From positions 1-64,000 of the forward strand of contig NZ_CAMFKO010000012.1 of the NCBI RefSeq assembly GCF_945957265.1: a DNA stretch of 64,000 nt, given 5' to 3'. Shown one piece after another: positions 8,284-15,461 of the stretch. The notes under the pieces were generated by a model. That model was not told the DNA's origin. It ran no database searches and was given only the letters and a program-made list of their open reading frames with translations. The position numbers and the translations under genes are program-made. The stretch comes from an uncultured Dechloromonas sp. Lineage in GTDB: Bacteria; Pseudomonadota; Gammaproteobacteria; Burkholderiales; Rhodocyclaceae. Within the stretch, counting starts at the first letter, position 1; each line of letters starts with the position of its first letter.

Positions 8284-8928
8284 ATGATGTTTGCCCGGTG
8301 CTTGTGTCTCGCGTCGGGGCTTGTCCTCTTTTCCACGGCGCTTTTTGCCGCGGCCGAGGATGATTATCAGGCTGGACTGAAGAGCTATCGCAATGGCGAC
8401 ATCGTGGGGGCCATGACGCCCCTGCGGCAGGCTTCGCTGGAAGGGCACGCCAAGGCGCAGGCCCTGCTGGCGGAGATTCTGGATCGTACCGATTTCGACG
8501 AGGATGCCATCGTCCTTTACCGGAAGTCGGCCGATCAGGGCGATCTGGACGGCATGTTCGGGCTGGGCGTGATGATCGTTTCGGGAGAAGGCACGAAAAA
8601 GGATCTGCCGGCCGGTCGCGCGTGGATATTGAAGGCGGCGGAAGCGGGCCATGTGCTGGCGATCAATGCCATCGCCCAGGCCTACCTGAAGGGCGAGCTC
8701 GGTTTTACCGAAGCCGAGCGCAATACGCCGGATGCGCTGACCTGGGCAAAGCGGGCGGCGGATAACGATTACCTGCCGGCGATCGATGCCCTGGCGGCGG
8801 CTTATGGCAGCGGCAACGCATTCGGTGTTCAGGTCGATCGCGCCCTGTCCGAGCGCTATCAGGCGCAGGCCAACCGCATTCGCAGCCTGGACCCCGGCAA
8901 GGGCAAGAAAAAACAGCGTCGGCTGTAG
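8284..8928 (+). CDS. Exported Sel1-repeat protein
   Basis: The start is the ATG at 8284 (GGAG at 8274-8277), giving 214 residues. The signal peptide ends near ALFAAAEDD. The body consists of Sel1-like repeats (MFGLGVMIVSGEGTKKDLPA, AINAIAQAYLKGEL, PAIDALAAAYGSGNAF). The basic C-terminus ends KGKKKQRRL. It lies 27 bases after the response regulator and 28 bases before the cytochrome gene on the same strand, so it may be co-transcribed with both. It probably serves as a periplasmic adaptor. It is a different protein from the Sel1 gene at 4684-5214, but the two bracket the two-component system. Confidence 0.85.
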   Translation: MMFARCLCLASGLVLFSTALFAAAEDDYQAGLKSYRNGDIVGAMTPLRQASLEGHAKAQALLAEILDRTDFDEDAIVLYRKSADQGDLDGMFGLGVMIVSGEGTKKDLPAGRAWILKAAEAGHVLAINAIAQAYLKGELGFTEAERNTPDALTWAKRAADNDYLPAIDALAAAYGSGNAFGVQVDRALSERYQAQANRIRSLDPGKGKKKQRRL

Positions 8929-8956
8929 TCAGCCGCTTATCGTTCAGGAGGGCGTT

Positions 8957-9265
8957 ATGGGAAAGTCGGTTCGGGTAATGCTGGCTGCAATGCTGGCGAC
9001 AGCGGCCATCGGCAATGCCTCGGCAACGAATATCGTGCAGGGGCAGCAGTTGTACCAGATGCATTGTGCGGCGTGCCATGGGGCGCGCGGCGAAGGGGTC
9101 ATGCCCGATGCGCCGAAGTTTCGCATGGGCGAACGGCTGGATCAGCCGGACATGGTCCTGATGCAGTCCGTCAAATCAGGCAAGAAGACCATGCCACCGT
9201 TTTTTGGAATCCTGCAGGACGCGCAGATTCTTAGCGTGCTGGCTTACGTGAGAACACTACGATGA
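8957..9265 (+). CDS. Small periplasmic monoheme cytochrome c
   Basis: This is a 102-residue class I cytochrome c. It has a signal peptide of about 23 residues (cleavage after NASA) and one heme motif, CAACH (C37, C40, H41), then GARGEGVMPDAPKF. The likely axial methionine is in KKTMPPFFG, and the usual C-terminal helix is ILSVLAYVRTL. The strong AGGAGG at 8946-8951 fixes the ATG at 8957. Its stop overlaps the ATG of the following propeller gene in an ATGA arrangement, so the two are translationally coupled. It is a likely small electron carrier for a periplasmic redox partner; which partner is unknown. Confidence 0.92.
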   Translation: MGKSVRVMLAAMLATAAIGNASATNIVQGQQLYQMHCAACHGARGEGVMPDAPKFRMGERLDQPDMVLMQSVKSGKKTMPPFFGILQDAQILSVLAYVRTLR

Positions 9266-10326
9266 AATTGAAACTATGGTTGTGCGCCGCCGCGGTTCTG
9301 GTGCATGGGGCATTCCAGCCGGCGCAGTCGGCAGACAAGACCGGCGTGCGGGTCGTCGATTCCTTCGAGGTCGGCGACAACGTCTACGTCCGGGCGCTGA
9401 CCGTCGAGAAGGCCGCCAACACCCTGTGGGTCGGCACCTCCGTCGGGGCGCACGAGATCGATCTGAAGTCGAGCAAGCCGCGCAATACCTTCACCCGCCA
9501 GCACGGCCTGGCCAACGAATACGTGTTCGCCATCGGGATCGATAGCGAGGGCTACAAGTGGTTCGGCACCAACGCCGGCGGGGCGTCCCGCTACAAGGAC
9601 GGCAAGTGGAAAACCTATTTCCCGATGCACGGGCTGGCCGATTACTGGATCTACTCCTTCGCCAACGACAAGGCCGGCAACTTGTGGATCGGCACCTGGG
9701 CCGGCGTCAATCACTTCAATGTGAAAACCGGCAAGATGAAAACCTACGTCAAGGAGCTGATCAACGAGTGGGTCTATGGCCTGTCGGTCGACCAGGACGG
9801 GCGTGTCTGGTTCGGGACCGAGGGCGGCGTCAGCATGTACGACGGCAAGCGCTGGCGTTCCTGGACGCACAAGGACGGGCTGGGTTCCGAGAACGTGAAC
9901 AACCTGCAGGCGAGCGCCAATACGGGGCTCGGGACGCGTTCGCGGCATGACCTGACGACCCAGGTCGAAGGTTTGTCATCGTACAACCCGAACTACGTGT
10001 TCTCCATCCATGCCGCGCCCGATGGCGTGATCTGGGCCGGTACCTGGGGCGGCGGCGTATCGCGCTACGACGGCAAGCGGTGGACCAACCTGACCACCCA
10101 GGACGGGCTGGCCGGCAATATCGTGTATTCCATGGTGCAGGACGACAAGGGCGTGTTCTGGTTCGGCACCGACAAGGGTTTGTCGCGGTACGACGGCAAG
10201 ACCTGGAAAACGCTGGGCAAGGCCGACGGCCTTTTCGATACGCACGTCTATGCCGTGACGGTCGCGCCGAACGGAGACATCTGGGCCGGCACGAAACGCG
10301 GCGTGGTGCGCGTGGCCCCGCAATGA
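9262..10326 (+). CDS. Exported seven-bladed beta-propeller protein (Reg_prop type)
   Basis: The protein is 354 residues with a signal peptide (about 1-23, ending QPAQSA). It carries seven W-x-GT blade motifs in order: LWVGT, KWFGT, LWIGT, VWFGT, IWAGT, FWFGT and IWAGT, each usually followed by a G-x-x-RYDGKxW strand. Such repeats are the periplasmic sensory propellers of hybrid kinases, but here the propeller stands alone with no membrane helix or kinase. An irregular segment containing YNPNYV lies between blades four and five. The gene is coupled to the cytochrome c gene and followed by a paralogue. The function is unknown: ligand or substrate sensing, or a scaffold for the cytochrome. Confidence 0.85.
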   Translation: MKLKLWLCAAAVLVHGAFQPAQSADKTGVRVVDSFEVGDNVYVRALTVEKAANTLWVGTSVGAHEIDLKSSKPRNTFTRQHGLANEYVFAIGIDSEGYKWFGTNAGGASRYKDGKWKTYFPMHGLADYWIYSFANDKAGNLWIGTWAGVNHFNVKTGKMKTYVKELINEWVYGLSVDQDGRVWFGTEGGVSMYDGKRWRSWTHKDGLGSENVNNLQASANTGLGTRSRHDLTTQVEGLSSYNPNYVFSIHAAPDGVIWAGTWGGGVSRYDGKRWTNLTTQDGLAGNIVYSMVQDDKGVFWFGTDKGLSRYDGKTWKTLGKADGLFDTHVYAVTVAPNGDIWAGTKRGVVRVAPQ

Positions 10327-10348
10327 TCATGCAGCAGAAAGGCAAGGA

Positions 10349-11572
10349 ATGAACATGTTTCCCCGATTGAAGACGCTCGGCCCGATCGCTGCCGGCATCG
10401 CCATCCTCGTCCAGGCGGGCATGGCGGCCGCCGGCCCCAACACGCCGGCGCCCGTGCATCCGCCGATCAGCGGCGCCGCCGCCCATCCGGCCATCCCGCA
10501 GCAGCCGGTGGAGCGTGAAGGCAAGGTGACCGTCGATCCGGCGGCCAAGTTCACCCACTTCCGCGTCGGCAACAAGAACGTCAAGTCGATCTACCTGGAT
10601 GGCTCCGTGGTCTGGGTCGGCACCTCCGGCGGCGTGGTGCGCTATGACACCAAGGACGACAGTTTCAAGCTCTTCGACGCGCGCAACGGATTGTTGTCGA
10701 ACGGCATGTTCTATGTCGGCCGGGTCAAGGGCATGCTAGCCGTCGGCACCTATGGCGGCGGGCTGTCGCTGCTCGACGAGAAAACCGGCAAGTGGAAGAA
10801 CTACAACATTCCGGATGGGCTCGGCGACGCCTTCGTCTACGACGTGATCACCGCGTCGAATGGCGATATCTGGATCGCCACCTGGTCGGGGGTCAATCGC
10901 ATTCGCGGCGGCAACCTGGATGATCGCAGCAAGTGGGATCTCTATACCGTCGAGAATACCAAGGGCGGCGTCCCGAATGACTGGATCTACGGCCTGGCGG
11001 AAGGCAAGAACGGCGACATCTGGCTGGCGACCGAAGGCGGCATGGCCCGCTTCGCCAACAACAAGTGGGAGAACTGGAATCACGCCAAGGGCCTCGGCGC
11101 GCCGTATGCCAAGGTCAAGGATGCCATCGCCTTCAAGAACGACCCGGGCAAGCAGTCTACCCACCATGCCAAGCAGAAGCAGGAAATGGGGCTGCAGGGC
11201 GTCGATGTGGCGTATAACCCGAACTACGTCGTGTCGCTCGAAGTGGATAAGCAGGGCACGGTGTGGGCCGGCACCTGGGGCGGCGGCCTGTCGCGCTTCG
11301 ATGGCAAGCGCTGGGTCAACTACACGACCGTCGAAGGGCTGCCCGGCAATCACGTCTTCATGCTGCATGCCGATGCCACGGGCAAGCTATGGATCGGCAC
11401 CAATAACGGCCTGACCACCTATGTCCCCGAAACCGGGAAGTTCTCCAAGGCCTTGACGACGGCCGACGGCCTGTTCGCCAACAACGTCTTCGCCATGGGT
11501 TCGTCGGCGAAGGGCGATCTGTGGGTGGGCAGCTTCGGCGGCGTGGCCCACCTTCGCGCTCCCCAGAAGTAG
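10349..11572 (+). CDS. Exported seven-bladed beta-propeller protein, paralogue of upstream gene
   Basis: The protein is 407 residues. A signal peptide ends near QAGMAAAG and is followed by a proline- and alanine-rich linker (about 30-50). Seven blade motifs follow: VWVGT, LAVGT, IWIAT, IWLAT, VWAGT, LWIGT and LWVGS. As in the upstream protein, an extra loop with YNPNYV sits between blades four and five, here enlarged by a His/Lys/Gln-rich stretch (STHHAKQKQEMGLQ). The shared blade count and insertion site point to tandem duplication. It is 22 bases downstream of its paralogue and is the last gene of the run, ending before a hairpin. The function is unknown. Confidence 0.85.
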   Translation: MNMFPRLKTLGPIAAGIAILVQAGMAAAGPNTPAPVHPPISGAAAHPAIPQQPVEREGKVTVDPAAKFTHFRVGNKNVKSIYLDGSVVWVGTSGGVVRYDTKDDSFKLFDARNGLLSNGMFYVGRVKGMLAVGTYGGGLSLLDEKTGKWKNYNIPDGLGDAFVYDVITASNGDIWIATWSGVNRIRGGNLDDRSKWDLYTVENTKGGVPNDWIYGLAEGKNGDIWLATEGGMARFANNKWENWNHAKGLGAPYAKVKDAIAFKNDPGKQSTHHAKQKQEMGLQGVDVAYNPNYVVSLEVDKQGTVWAGTWGGGLSRFDGKRWVNYTTVEGLPGNHVFMLHADATGKLWIGTNNGLTTYVPETGKFSKALTTADGLFANNVFAMGSSAKGDLWVGSFGGVAHLRAPQK

Positions 11573-11587
11573 CGATTCGGCACTTGC

Positions 11588-11614
11588 GCCGGCGGGCATG
11601 TCTTGCCCGCCGGC
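11588..11614. terminator. Hairpin between convergent genes, probable bidirectional terminator
   Basis: A perfect 11-base-pair GC-rich stem (GCCGGCGGGCA paired with TGCCCGCCGGC, loop TGTCT) fills the 45-base gap between the converging propeller gene and the minus-strand helical protein gene. Neither side has a clear U-tract, so termination strength is uncertain. Confidence 0.6.
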
Positions 11615-11617
11615 TGC

Positions 11618-12493
11618 TCAGAAAACCGGAACGCCCATCATTTGCAGGGCACGGTTCAGCTGCAGGTTGGCCTTTTCCATTTCCTTCACGGCCGCGCCGT
11701 AGTCCCCGGCGTTGGCCCGCCCCGATGCTTCCGACTTGATCGCGTTGGCCCCCTGCAGGTAGGCGTCGACCTGCTTCCTGGCGTCGCCGCTGGCACGCTC
11801 TTCGCGAATCATCATGCCGACCAGGATCTCGTTGGAGTAGAAGCGCTTTTGTTCGTAGTCGAACTCCTCGCGAGGCGAAGCGAACTGAAGGCGCATGACC
11901 ACTTCCTGCCCGTCGCGCAGGCGTGAAATCTCCTCGACGGCGAGCTTGTAGGTCGCCGCCATCCGCTTGGTGGCTTCGACCTGCTGGCCGGCGTCGAACA
12001 GCTTTCGGCCGTCGGCCGCCATGGCGTCGATGCGGACAATCAGCTGGCGGGCCGCCGCGGCGGTTTGCGGCGTCTGGGTCATGTCCTGCAGCGTTCGCCG
12101 ATAGCTCTCGATCTGGCTGGCATGCTCGTCGAACTGTTTCTTCAGCGCGCCGCCCGCGCCCGGCTTGTCGCCGGTGAGCTGGCTGCTGGCCTTGGAGAGG
12201 TTGCGCAGGGCTTCATCCAGTTGCTCGATGGCCTCTTCCGCCTGGGCAAGGCCGATTGCGGTTCCGGCCCGGGCGAGCAATTGCCGGCTTTGTGCAATCA
12301 GGGCGACGACCTCGGGATTCCGGCCGTCCTGCGCCGCCCTGATCGCTGGCGCATTGATCAGCGTCTCAAGCAGCCTGGCCTTTTGCTGGGCCAGGATCAG
12401 TTTTTGATTGGTCTCGGCGGATGCCGGAGCCGAGCAGATTGCCAGGGCAACGAGAATCATCCTCAGGCTATGGCGGCATATGGAGAGGCGCAT
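11618..12493 (-). CDS. Exported helical protein of unknown function
   Basis: The frame extends upstream to 12604, but I chose the ATG at 12493 because it begins a normal signal peptide (cleavage near APASAETN). The protein is about 291 residues. The mature part is almost entirely charged amphipathic helix (for example AQAEEAIEQLDEALRNLSKA, MEKANLQLNRAL), with no cysteine-rich, heme or catalytic motif that I recognise. It resembles helical periplasmic sensor or adaptor domains in composition only. It is the last gene of a minus-strand trio with a membrane protein and a binding protein; a 175-base gap with nothing recognisable separates it from the former. Confidence 0.7.
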   Translation of the reverse strand: MRLSICRHSLRMILVALAICSAPASAETNQKLILAQQKARLLETLINAPAIRAAQDGRNPEVVALIAQSRQLLARAGTAIGLAQAEEAIEQLDEALRNLSKASSQLTGDKPGAGGALKKQFDEHASQIESYRRTLQDMTQTPQTAAAARQLIVRIDAMAADGRKLFDAGQQVEATKRMAATYKLAVEEISRLRDGQEVVMRLQFASPREEFDYEQKRFYSNEILVGMMIREERASGDARKQVDAYLQGANAIKSEASGRANAGDYGAAVKEMEKANLQLNRALQMMGVPVF

Positions 12494-12668
12494 CGTGTGT
12501 TCTGCGATCACTGTCTGGAGTTCTGAATGGAAACCTCGGCATGCCGGGCGCCTGGCTCGTCGGGATGGTATCCGCACCAGGCCGGTAGGCGGCGGTCCGC
12601 GCATGTCAGAAAATCAAAGCAGGAATCGGGCCGAGCGGTCGGCGTCGGCCGGGCAGGGGGCTGCCGAG

Positions 12669-13709
12669 TCAGCGAGTCGGGTCGATGGTCGCGGTGTCGA
12701 GGCGCTCGGCGGATGCCGGAGCGCTTCCGCGCATCCGTTCCTCCATGGACAGCGCGAGCAGCCGCGCCGTCCTGATCGGCCCCGTCTGCGCCGTGCGCAG
12801 GCTGTCGATGACCTGTTCGTCGATGCTGTCGAGGGTCTTGTGGCGTATTTCGGCTTGCAGGAGGGCATCCATCTGCCGCGAAGCCCTCAGCCAAAGCCCC
12901 GAGAAGCCGATGGTGACGGCAATGAGCAGAATGAAAAAGGTCAGCATCACCGGGCGGGCGATGGTTCCCAGGCTTATCAGGTCGCTGCCCAGCGGTTCGA
13001 TGAGCAGTTTCGGCGAGGCTTCGCTCTCCGGGCCGGACCACGTCAGGTAGGCGCTGGCGTCGCCGCTCTCCGGTCTGGGATAGCGCGCCGCGGTGCTGCG
13101 CAGGCCTTCCTCGCCATCCGACGAGGCGACCGCCTTGCCCTTCCACCACAGGCTGAGCCGGGTGCCCGGATAGGTCATCTGGGTCAGCAGGGCATGGTCC
13201 ATCGGCTTGAACAGCACCAGATAGCCGTTTTCCTTGCCCAGCCAGATGAATTGGCGAACGACCAGGTACAGCGTTCCATCTGTGGGATTTTGAACCCAGG
13301 TGTTGGTCTGCCCGGGCAGAAACTTGACGCTGGTCTCGATATGGCTGGCATAGTCGTAGGCGGCAATTTTCTCGCCTTGCGTGGTTTCAATTCTCAGGGA
13401 TGGAAACTCGATGCTGTTGCCCTGGGAAATCAGGTACACCATGAGCTTTTCCTTGCGCTGCTCGGTGTTCGCCAGGATTTCCTGCGCCTCGAGGCGGGTC
13501 TTCAGATTGAAGGATTCGCGCCCCCAGCGGCGATCAAGGTCGGCAAGGACGGCGGCGTAATGCTCCCGGGCATTCGCCAGCTGGGTTGCCCGGAACTTGT
13601 CGTTGAACTGCTCTTTCGTCCATATCCCCAGGATGCTCAGGCTGAGCAGGATCAGCAGCAGGACACTGGCCAGCCGAAAGGCCAGTTGGGAGTTCAGTGT
13701 ACGCAGCAT
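12669..13709 (-). CDS. Two-helix membrane protein with periplasmic sensor-like domain, no kinase
   Basis: The protein is 346 residues. TM1 is about residues 8-30 (LASVLLLILLSLSILGIW), a periplasmic domain spans about 31-244, TM2 is about 245-273 (VMLTFFILLIAVTIGFSGLW), and the cytoplasmic tail is about 73 residues. The layout matches the input half of a chemoreceptor or sensor kinase, but no HAMP, histidine kinase, GGDEF or methyl-accepting domain follows the second helix. The gene starts 12 bases after the binding-protein gene, so the two are probably one operon. The binding protein could present a ligand to this domain; that is inference. Confidence 0.75.
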   Translation of the reverse strand: MLRTLNSQLAFRLASVLLLILLSLSILGIWTKEQFNDKFRATQLANAREHYAAVLADLDRRWGRESFNLKTRLEAQEILANTEQRKEKLMVYLISQGNSIEFPSLRIETTQGEKIAAYDYASHIETSVKFLPGQTNTWVQNPTDGTLYLVVRQFIWLGKENGYLVLFKPMDHALLTQMTYPGTRLSLWWKGKAVASSDGEEGLRSTAARYPRPESGDASAYLTWSGPESEASPKLLIEPLGSDLISLGTIARPVMLTFFILLIAVTIGFSGLWLRASRQMDALLQAEIRHKTLDSIDEQVIDSLRTAQTGPIRTARLLALSMEERMRGSAPASAERLDTATIDPTR

Positions 13710-13721
13710 GGCCCGGTTCGC

Positions 13722-14771
13722 TCAGTCCTTGGTGCCCACCCAGCGCGCGTCGATCATGGTGTCGATACGGAAGTTCTCGGCGGCAGGGTTGCCGGCCTGG
13801 GAGTCGATGAAAAAAATCTCGGTCTCGCGCAGCTGCTTGTTCGAAAAGGCACCGTCCTTGCTGTACTGGCGGGGAAATTTCTTGAGTACCACGATCAGCT
13901 TCTGGCGTTCGTCGGGATCGGTGATGCCCAGGGCGCCGACGAACTCTTCCGGGGTGTGCGTGGCAATCCACTGCAAGGTTCGCTTGATGATGCGAACCAT
14001 GGTTTCGGCCTTGGCCGTATCCTTTTCCAGCTTGTCCGATCGTCCGATCAGGGCCCCGCGCAGGAAGCCCGAGCCGGCGTACTGGCGCGCCATCTGGGCA
14101 TCGCCGAGGTGAACCAGCGGGAAGGCGATCTTGTTCGTCACCATGTAGGTGGCGTGCGGCTCGTCGCCGATGACCGCATCGACGGCGCCCGATTTCAACA
14201 TCAGGGATTCCGACTCCCAGCGTCGTCCGATGCCGACGATGCGATAGCTTCCCGGGGGGACGCCGCCCCGGCGAAACATCAGTTCCAGCACCTGCTGCGA
14301 GGTGCTCTTGTTGGCGGTCGAATTGCTGTGCAGGCCTATCGTCCGGCCTTTGAGATCGGCAATGCTCCTGACTTCGTTCTTCAGCCCCTGGCGGACCAGC
14401 AGGGCGTAAAGCGGCAGGTCGTTGATCGCCGCCAGGGCCACCACGCGCTTGTCCTTGAGACGGACCGACATGGCGGCCGGCAGGCCTACCACCGCGAAAT
14501 CCACGTTGTTGTGCATGACGTCGTCGATGGCCGCCGGGCCTCCCGGCGCGAAGACGACCCGGACTTCCGCGCCTTCGGCCTTGTCGGCACCGATCCTGGA
14601 GATCAGCTCGACGGGGTAGTAGGAGGCCGCATTGGGCCCGGGGACGCTGACCGCGAGTTGCAGGGGCTCGGCGCCGACTAGCGCGGGCAGCAGCGCAATC
14701 GCTGCCAGCAATGCCTTGGCCCATGTCGATAACGGCGAGGCGGTCGAGTCGGATGTGTGGAAGGACGACAT
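13722..14771 (-). CDS. Periplasmic substrate-binding protein, NMT1/THI5-like
   Basis: The protein is 349 residues with an N-terminal hydrophobic export signal (about 19-35, ending ALVGAEP). The fold pattern is that of a type II periplasmic binding protein: SVPGPNAASYYPVELI, then GGPAAIDDVMHNNVDFAVVG, a second-lobe signature DLKGRTIGLHSNSTANKS, and SGAVDAVIGDEPHA. It is close to the NMT1/THI5 and SsuA-like group, whose ligands include sulfonates, pyrimidine precursors and other small organics. No ABC permease or ATPase gene is adjacent. It is the first gene of a minus-strand set with a two-helix membrane protein, suggesting a sensing rather than transport role. Confidence 0.82.
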   Translation of the reverse strand: MSSFHTSDSTASPLSTWAKALLAAIALLPALVGAEPLQLAVSVPGPNAASYYPVELISRIGADKAEGAEVRVVFAPGGPAAIDDVMHNNVDFAVVGLPAAMSVRLKDKRVVALAAINDLPLYALLVRQGLKNEVRSIADLKGRTIGLHSNSTANKSTSQQVLELMFRRGGVPPGSYRIVGIGRRWESESLMLKSGAVDAVIGDEPHATYMVTNKIAFPLVHLGDAQMARQYAGSGFLRGALIGRSDKLEKDTAKAETMVRIIKRTLQWIATHTPEEFVGALGITDPDERQKLIVVLKKFPRQYSKDGAFSNKQLRETEIFFIDSQAGNPAAENFRIDTMIDARWVGTKD

Positions 14772-14896
14772 TACGTCATTATGCCGCAGGAAAGGCCGGC
14801 TTTGGTGCGCTCCCGTCGCATGGGAAGGGGTATTGCCATGCCTAGTGTCAAAAACACCGGCATTTCGCCTGGCTACAGGGGGGGGCAGGCAACAAA

Positions 14897-14918
14897 AAAC
14901 CCCGCATGGGCGGGGTTT
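14897..14918 (-). terminator. Rho-independent terminator of hupB
   Basis: Nine paired bases (AAACCCCGC with GCGGGGTTT, loop ATGG). Read on the minus strand it ends in GGGGTTTTTTG, a proper U-tract. It lies 105 bases past the hupB stop. Confidence 0.85.
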
Positions 14919-15023
14919 CCTGGTGCTGTCCGCGGTTCTCGGACAGCCATCCGGCGGCGCTGGAAGAGATCGAGCTGCCGGGGTGTGCCCGTGGCTCGTC
15001 CTCGCGTCCTGCGCCGGCGACGA

Positions 15024-15296
15024 TTAGTTGCAGGCGTCCTTCAGGCCCTTGCCGGCGCGGAACTTCGGCGACTTGGCGGCCTTGATTTCCAGGGTCTTGC
15101 CGGTGCGCGGGTTGCGGCCGGTGCGGGCTGCGCGCTCGCCGACGTAGAAGGTGCCGAAACCGATCAGGCTGACCGAGTCGCCGTTCTTCAGAGCGCCGGA
15201 GATGGCCTCGACAGCGGCATCCAGCGCGCGGCCGGCAGCAGCCTTGGAGATATCGGCTTGGGAGGCGATGGCGTCGATCAGTTCAGATTTGTTCAT
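15024..15296 (-). CDS. hupB: DNA-binding protein HU-beta
   Basis: HU is a histone-like dimeric protein that bends and compacts DNA. From the ATG at 15296 it is exactly 90 residues, the family norm; the longer frame to 15401 runs through the promoter. It begins [11 protein letters not shown] and has the conserved GFGTF segment and the DNA-binding arm with RNPRTGK. It follows lon in the usual tig-clpP-clpX-lon-hup order but has its own promoter just upstream and its own terminator downstream. Confidence 0.97.
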   Translation of the reverse strand: MNKSELIDAIASQADISKAAAGRALDAAVEAISGALKNGDSVSLIGFGTFYVGERAARTGRNPRTGKTLEIKAAKSPKFRAGKGLKDACN

Positions 15297-15350
15297 ATTG
15301 AAGTCCCCTAAAAAGTAGGATTTGGAGTGGTAAAACTTTGCGAGGACGGA

Positions 15351-15380
15351 TTTATATCTCTGGCGAAATCCTTGTGTCAA
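15351..15380 (-). promoter_or_regulatory. Sigma70 promoter of hupB
   Basis: On the minus strand, a perfect -35 TTGACA (plus-strand 15375-15380) is followed after 18 bases by TATAAA (15351-15356). The HU start codon is 54 bases further on. Confidence 0.75.
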
Positions 15381-15461
15381 GCGGATTCTCGGCCATTCCA
15401 CCGGAGGCGGAAGGAGGGAAAGCTGCCGGCGCCTAAGCCACCGGCATCCTTCCCTTCAAAA

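Noticed and set aside
14823-14851. TTGACA on the minus strand upstream of the binding-protein gene as a promoter, and a nearby TGGCAATACCCC as a sigma54 site
   Set aside because: There is no acceptable -10 box at 16-18 bases from TTGACA, and the GG-N10-GC spacing is not met for sigma54.
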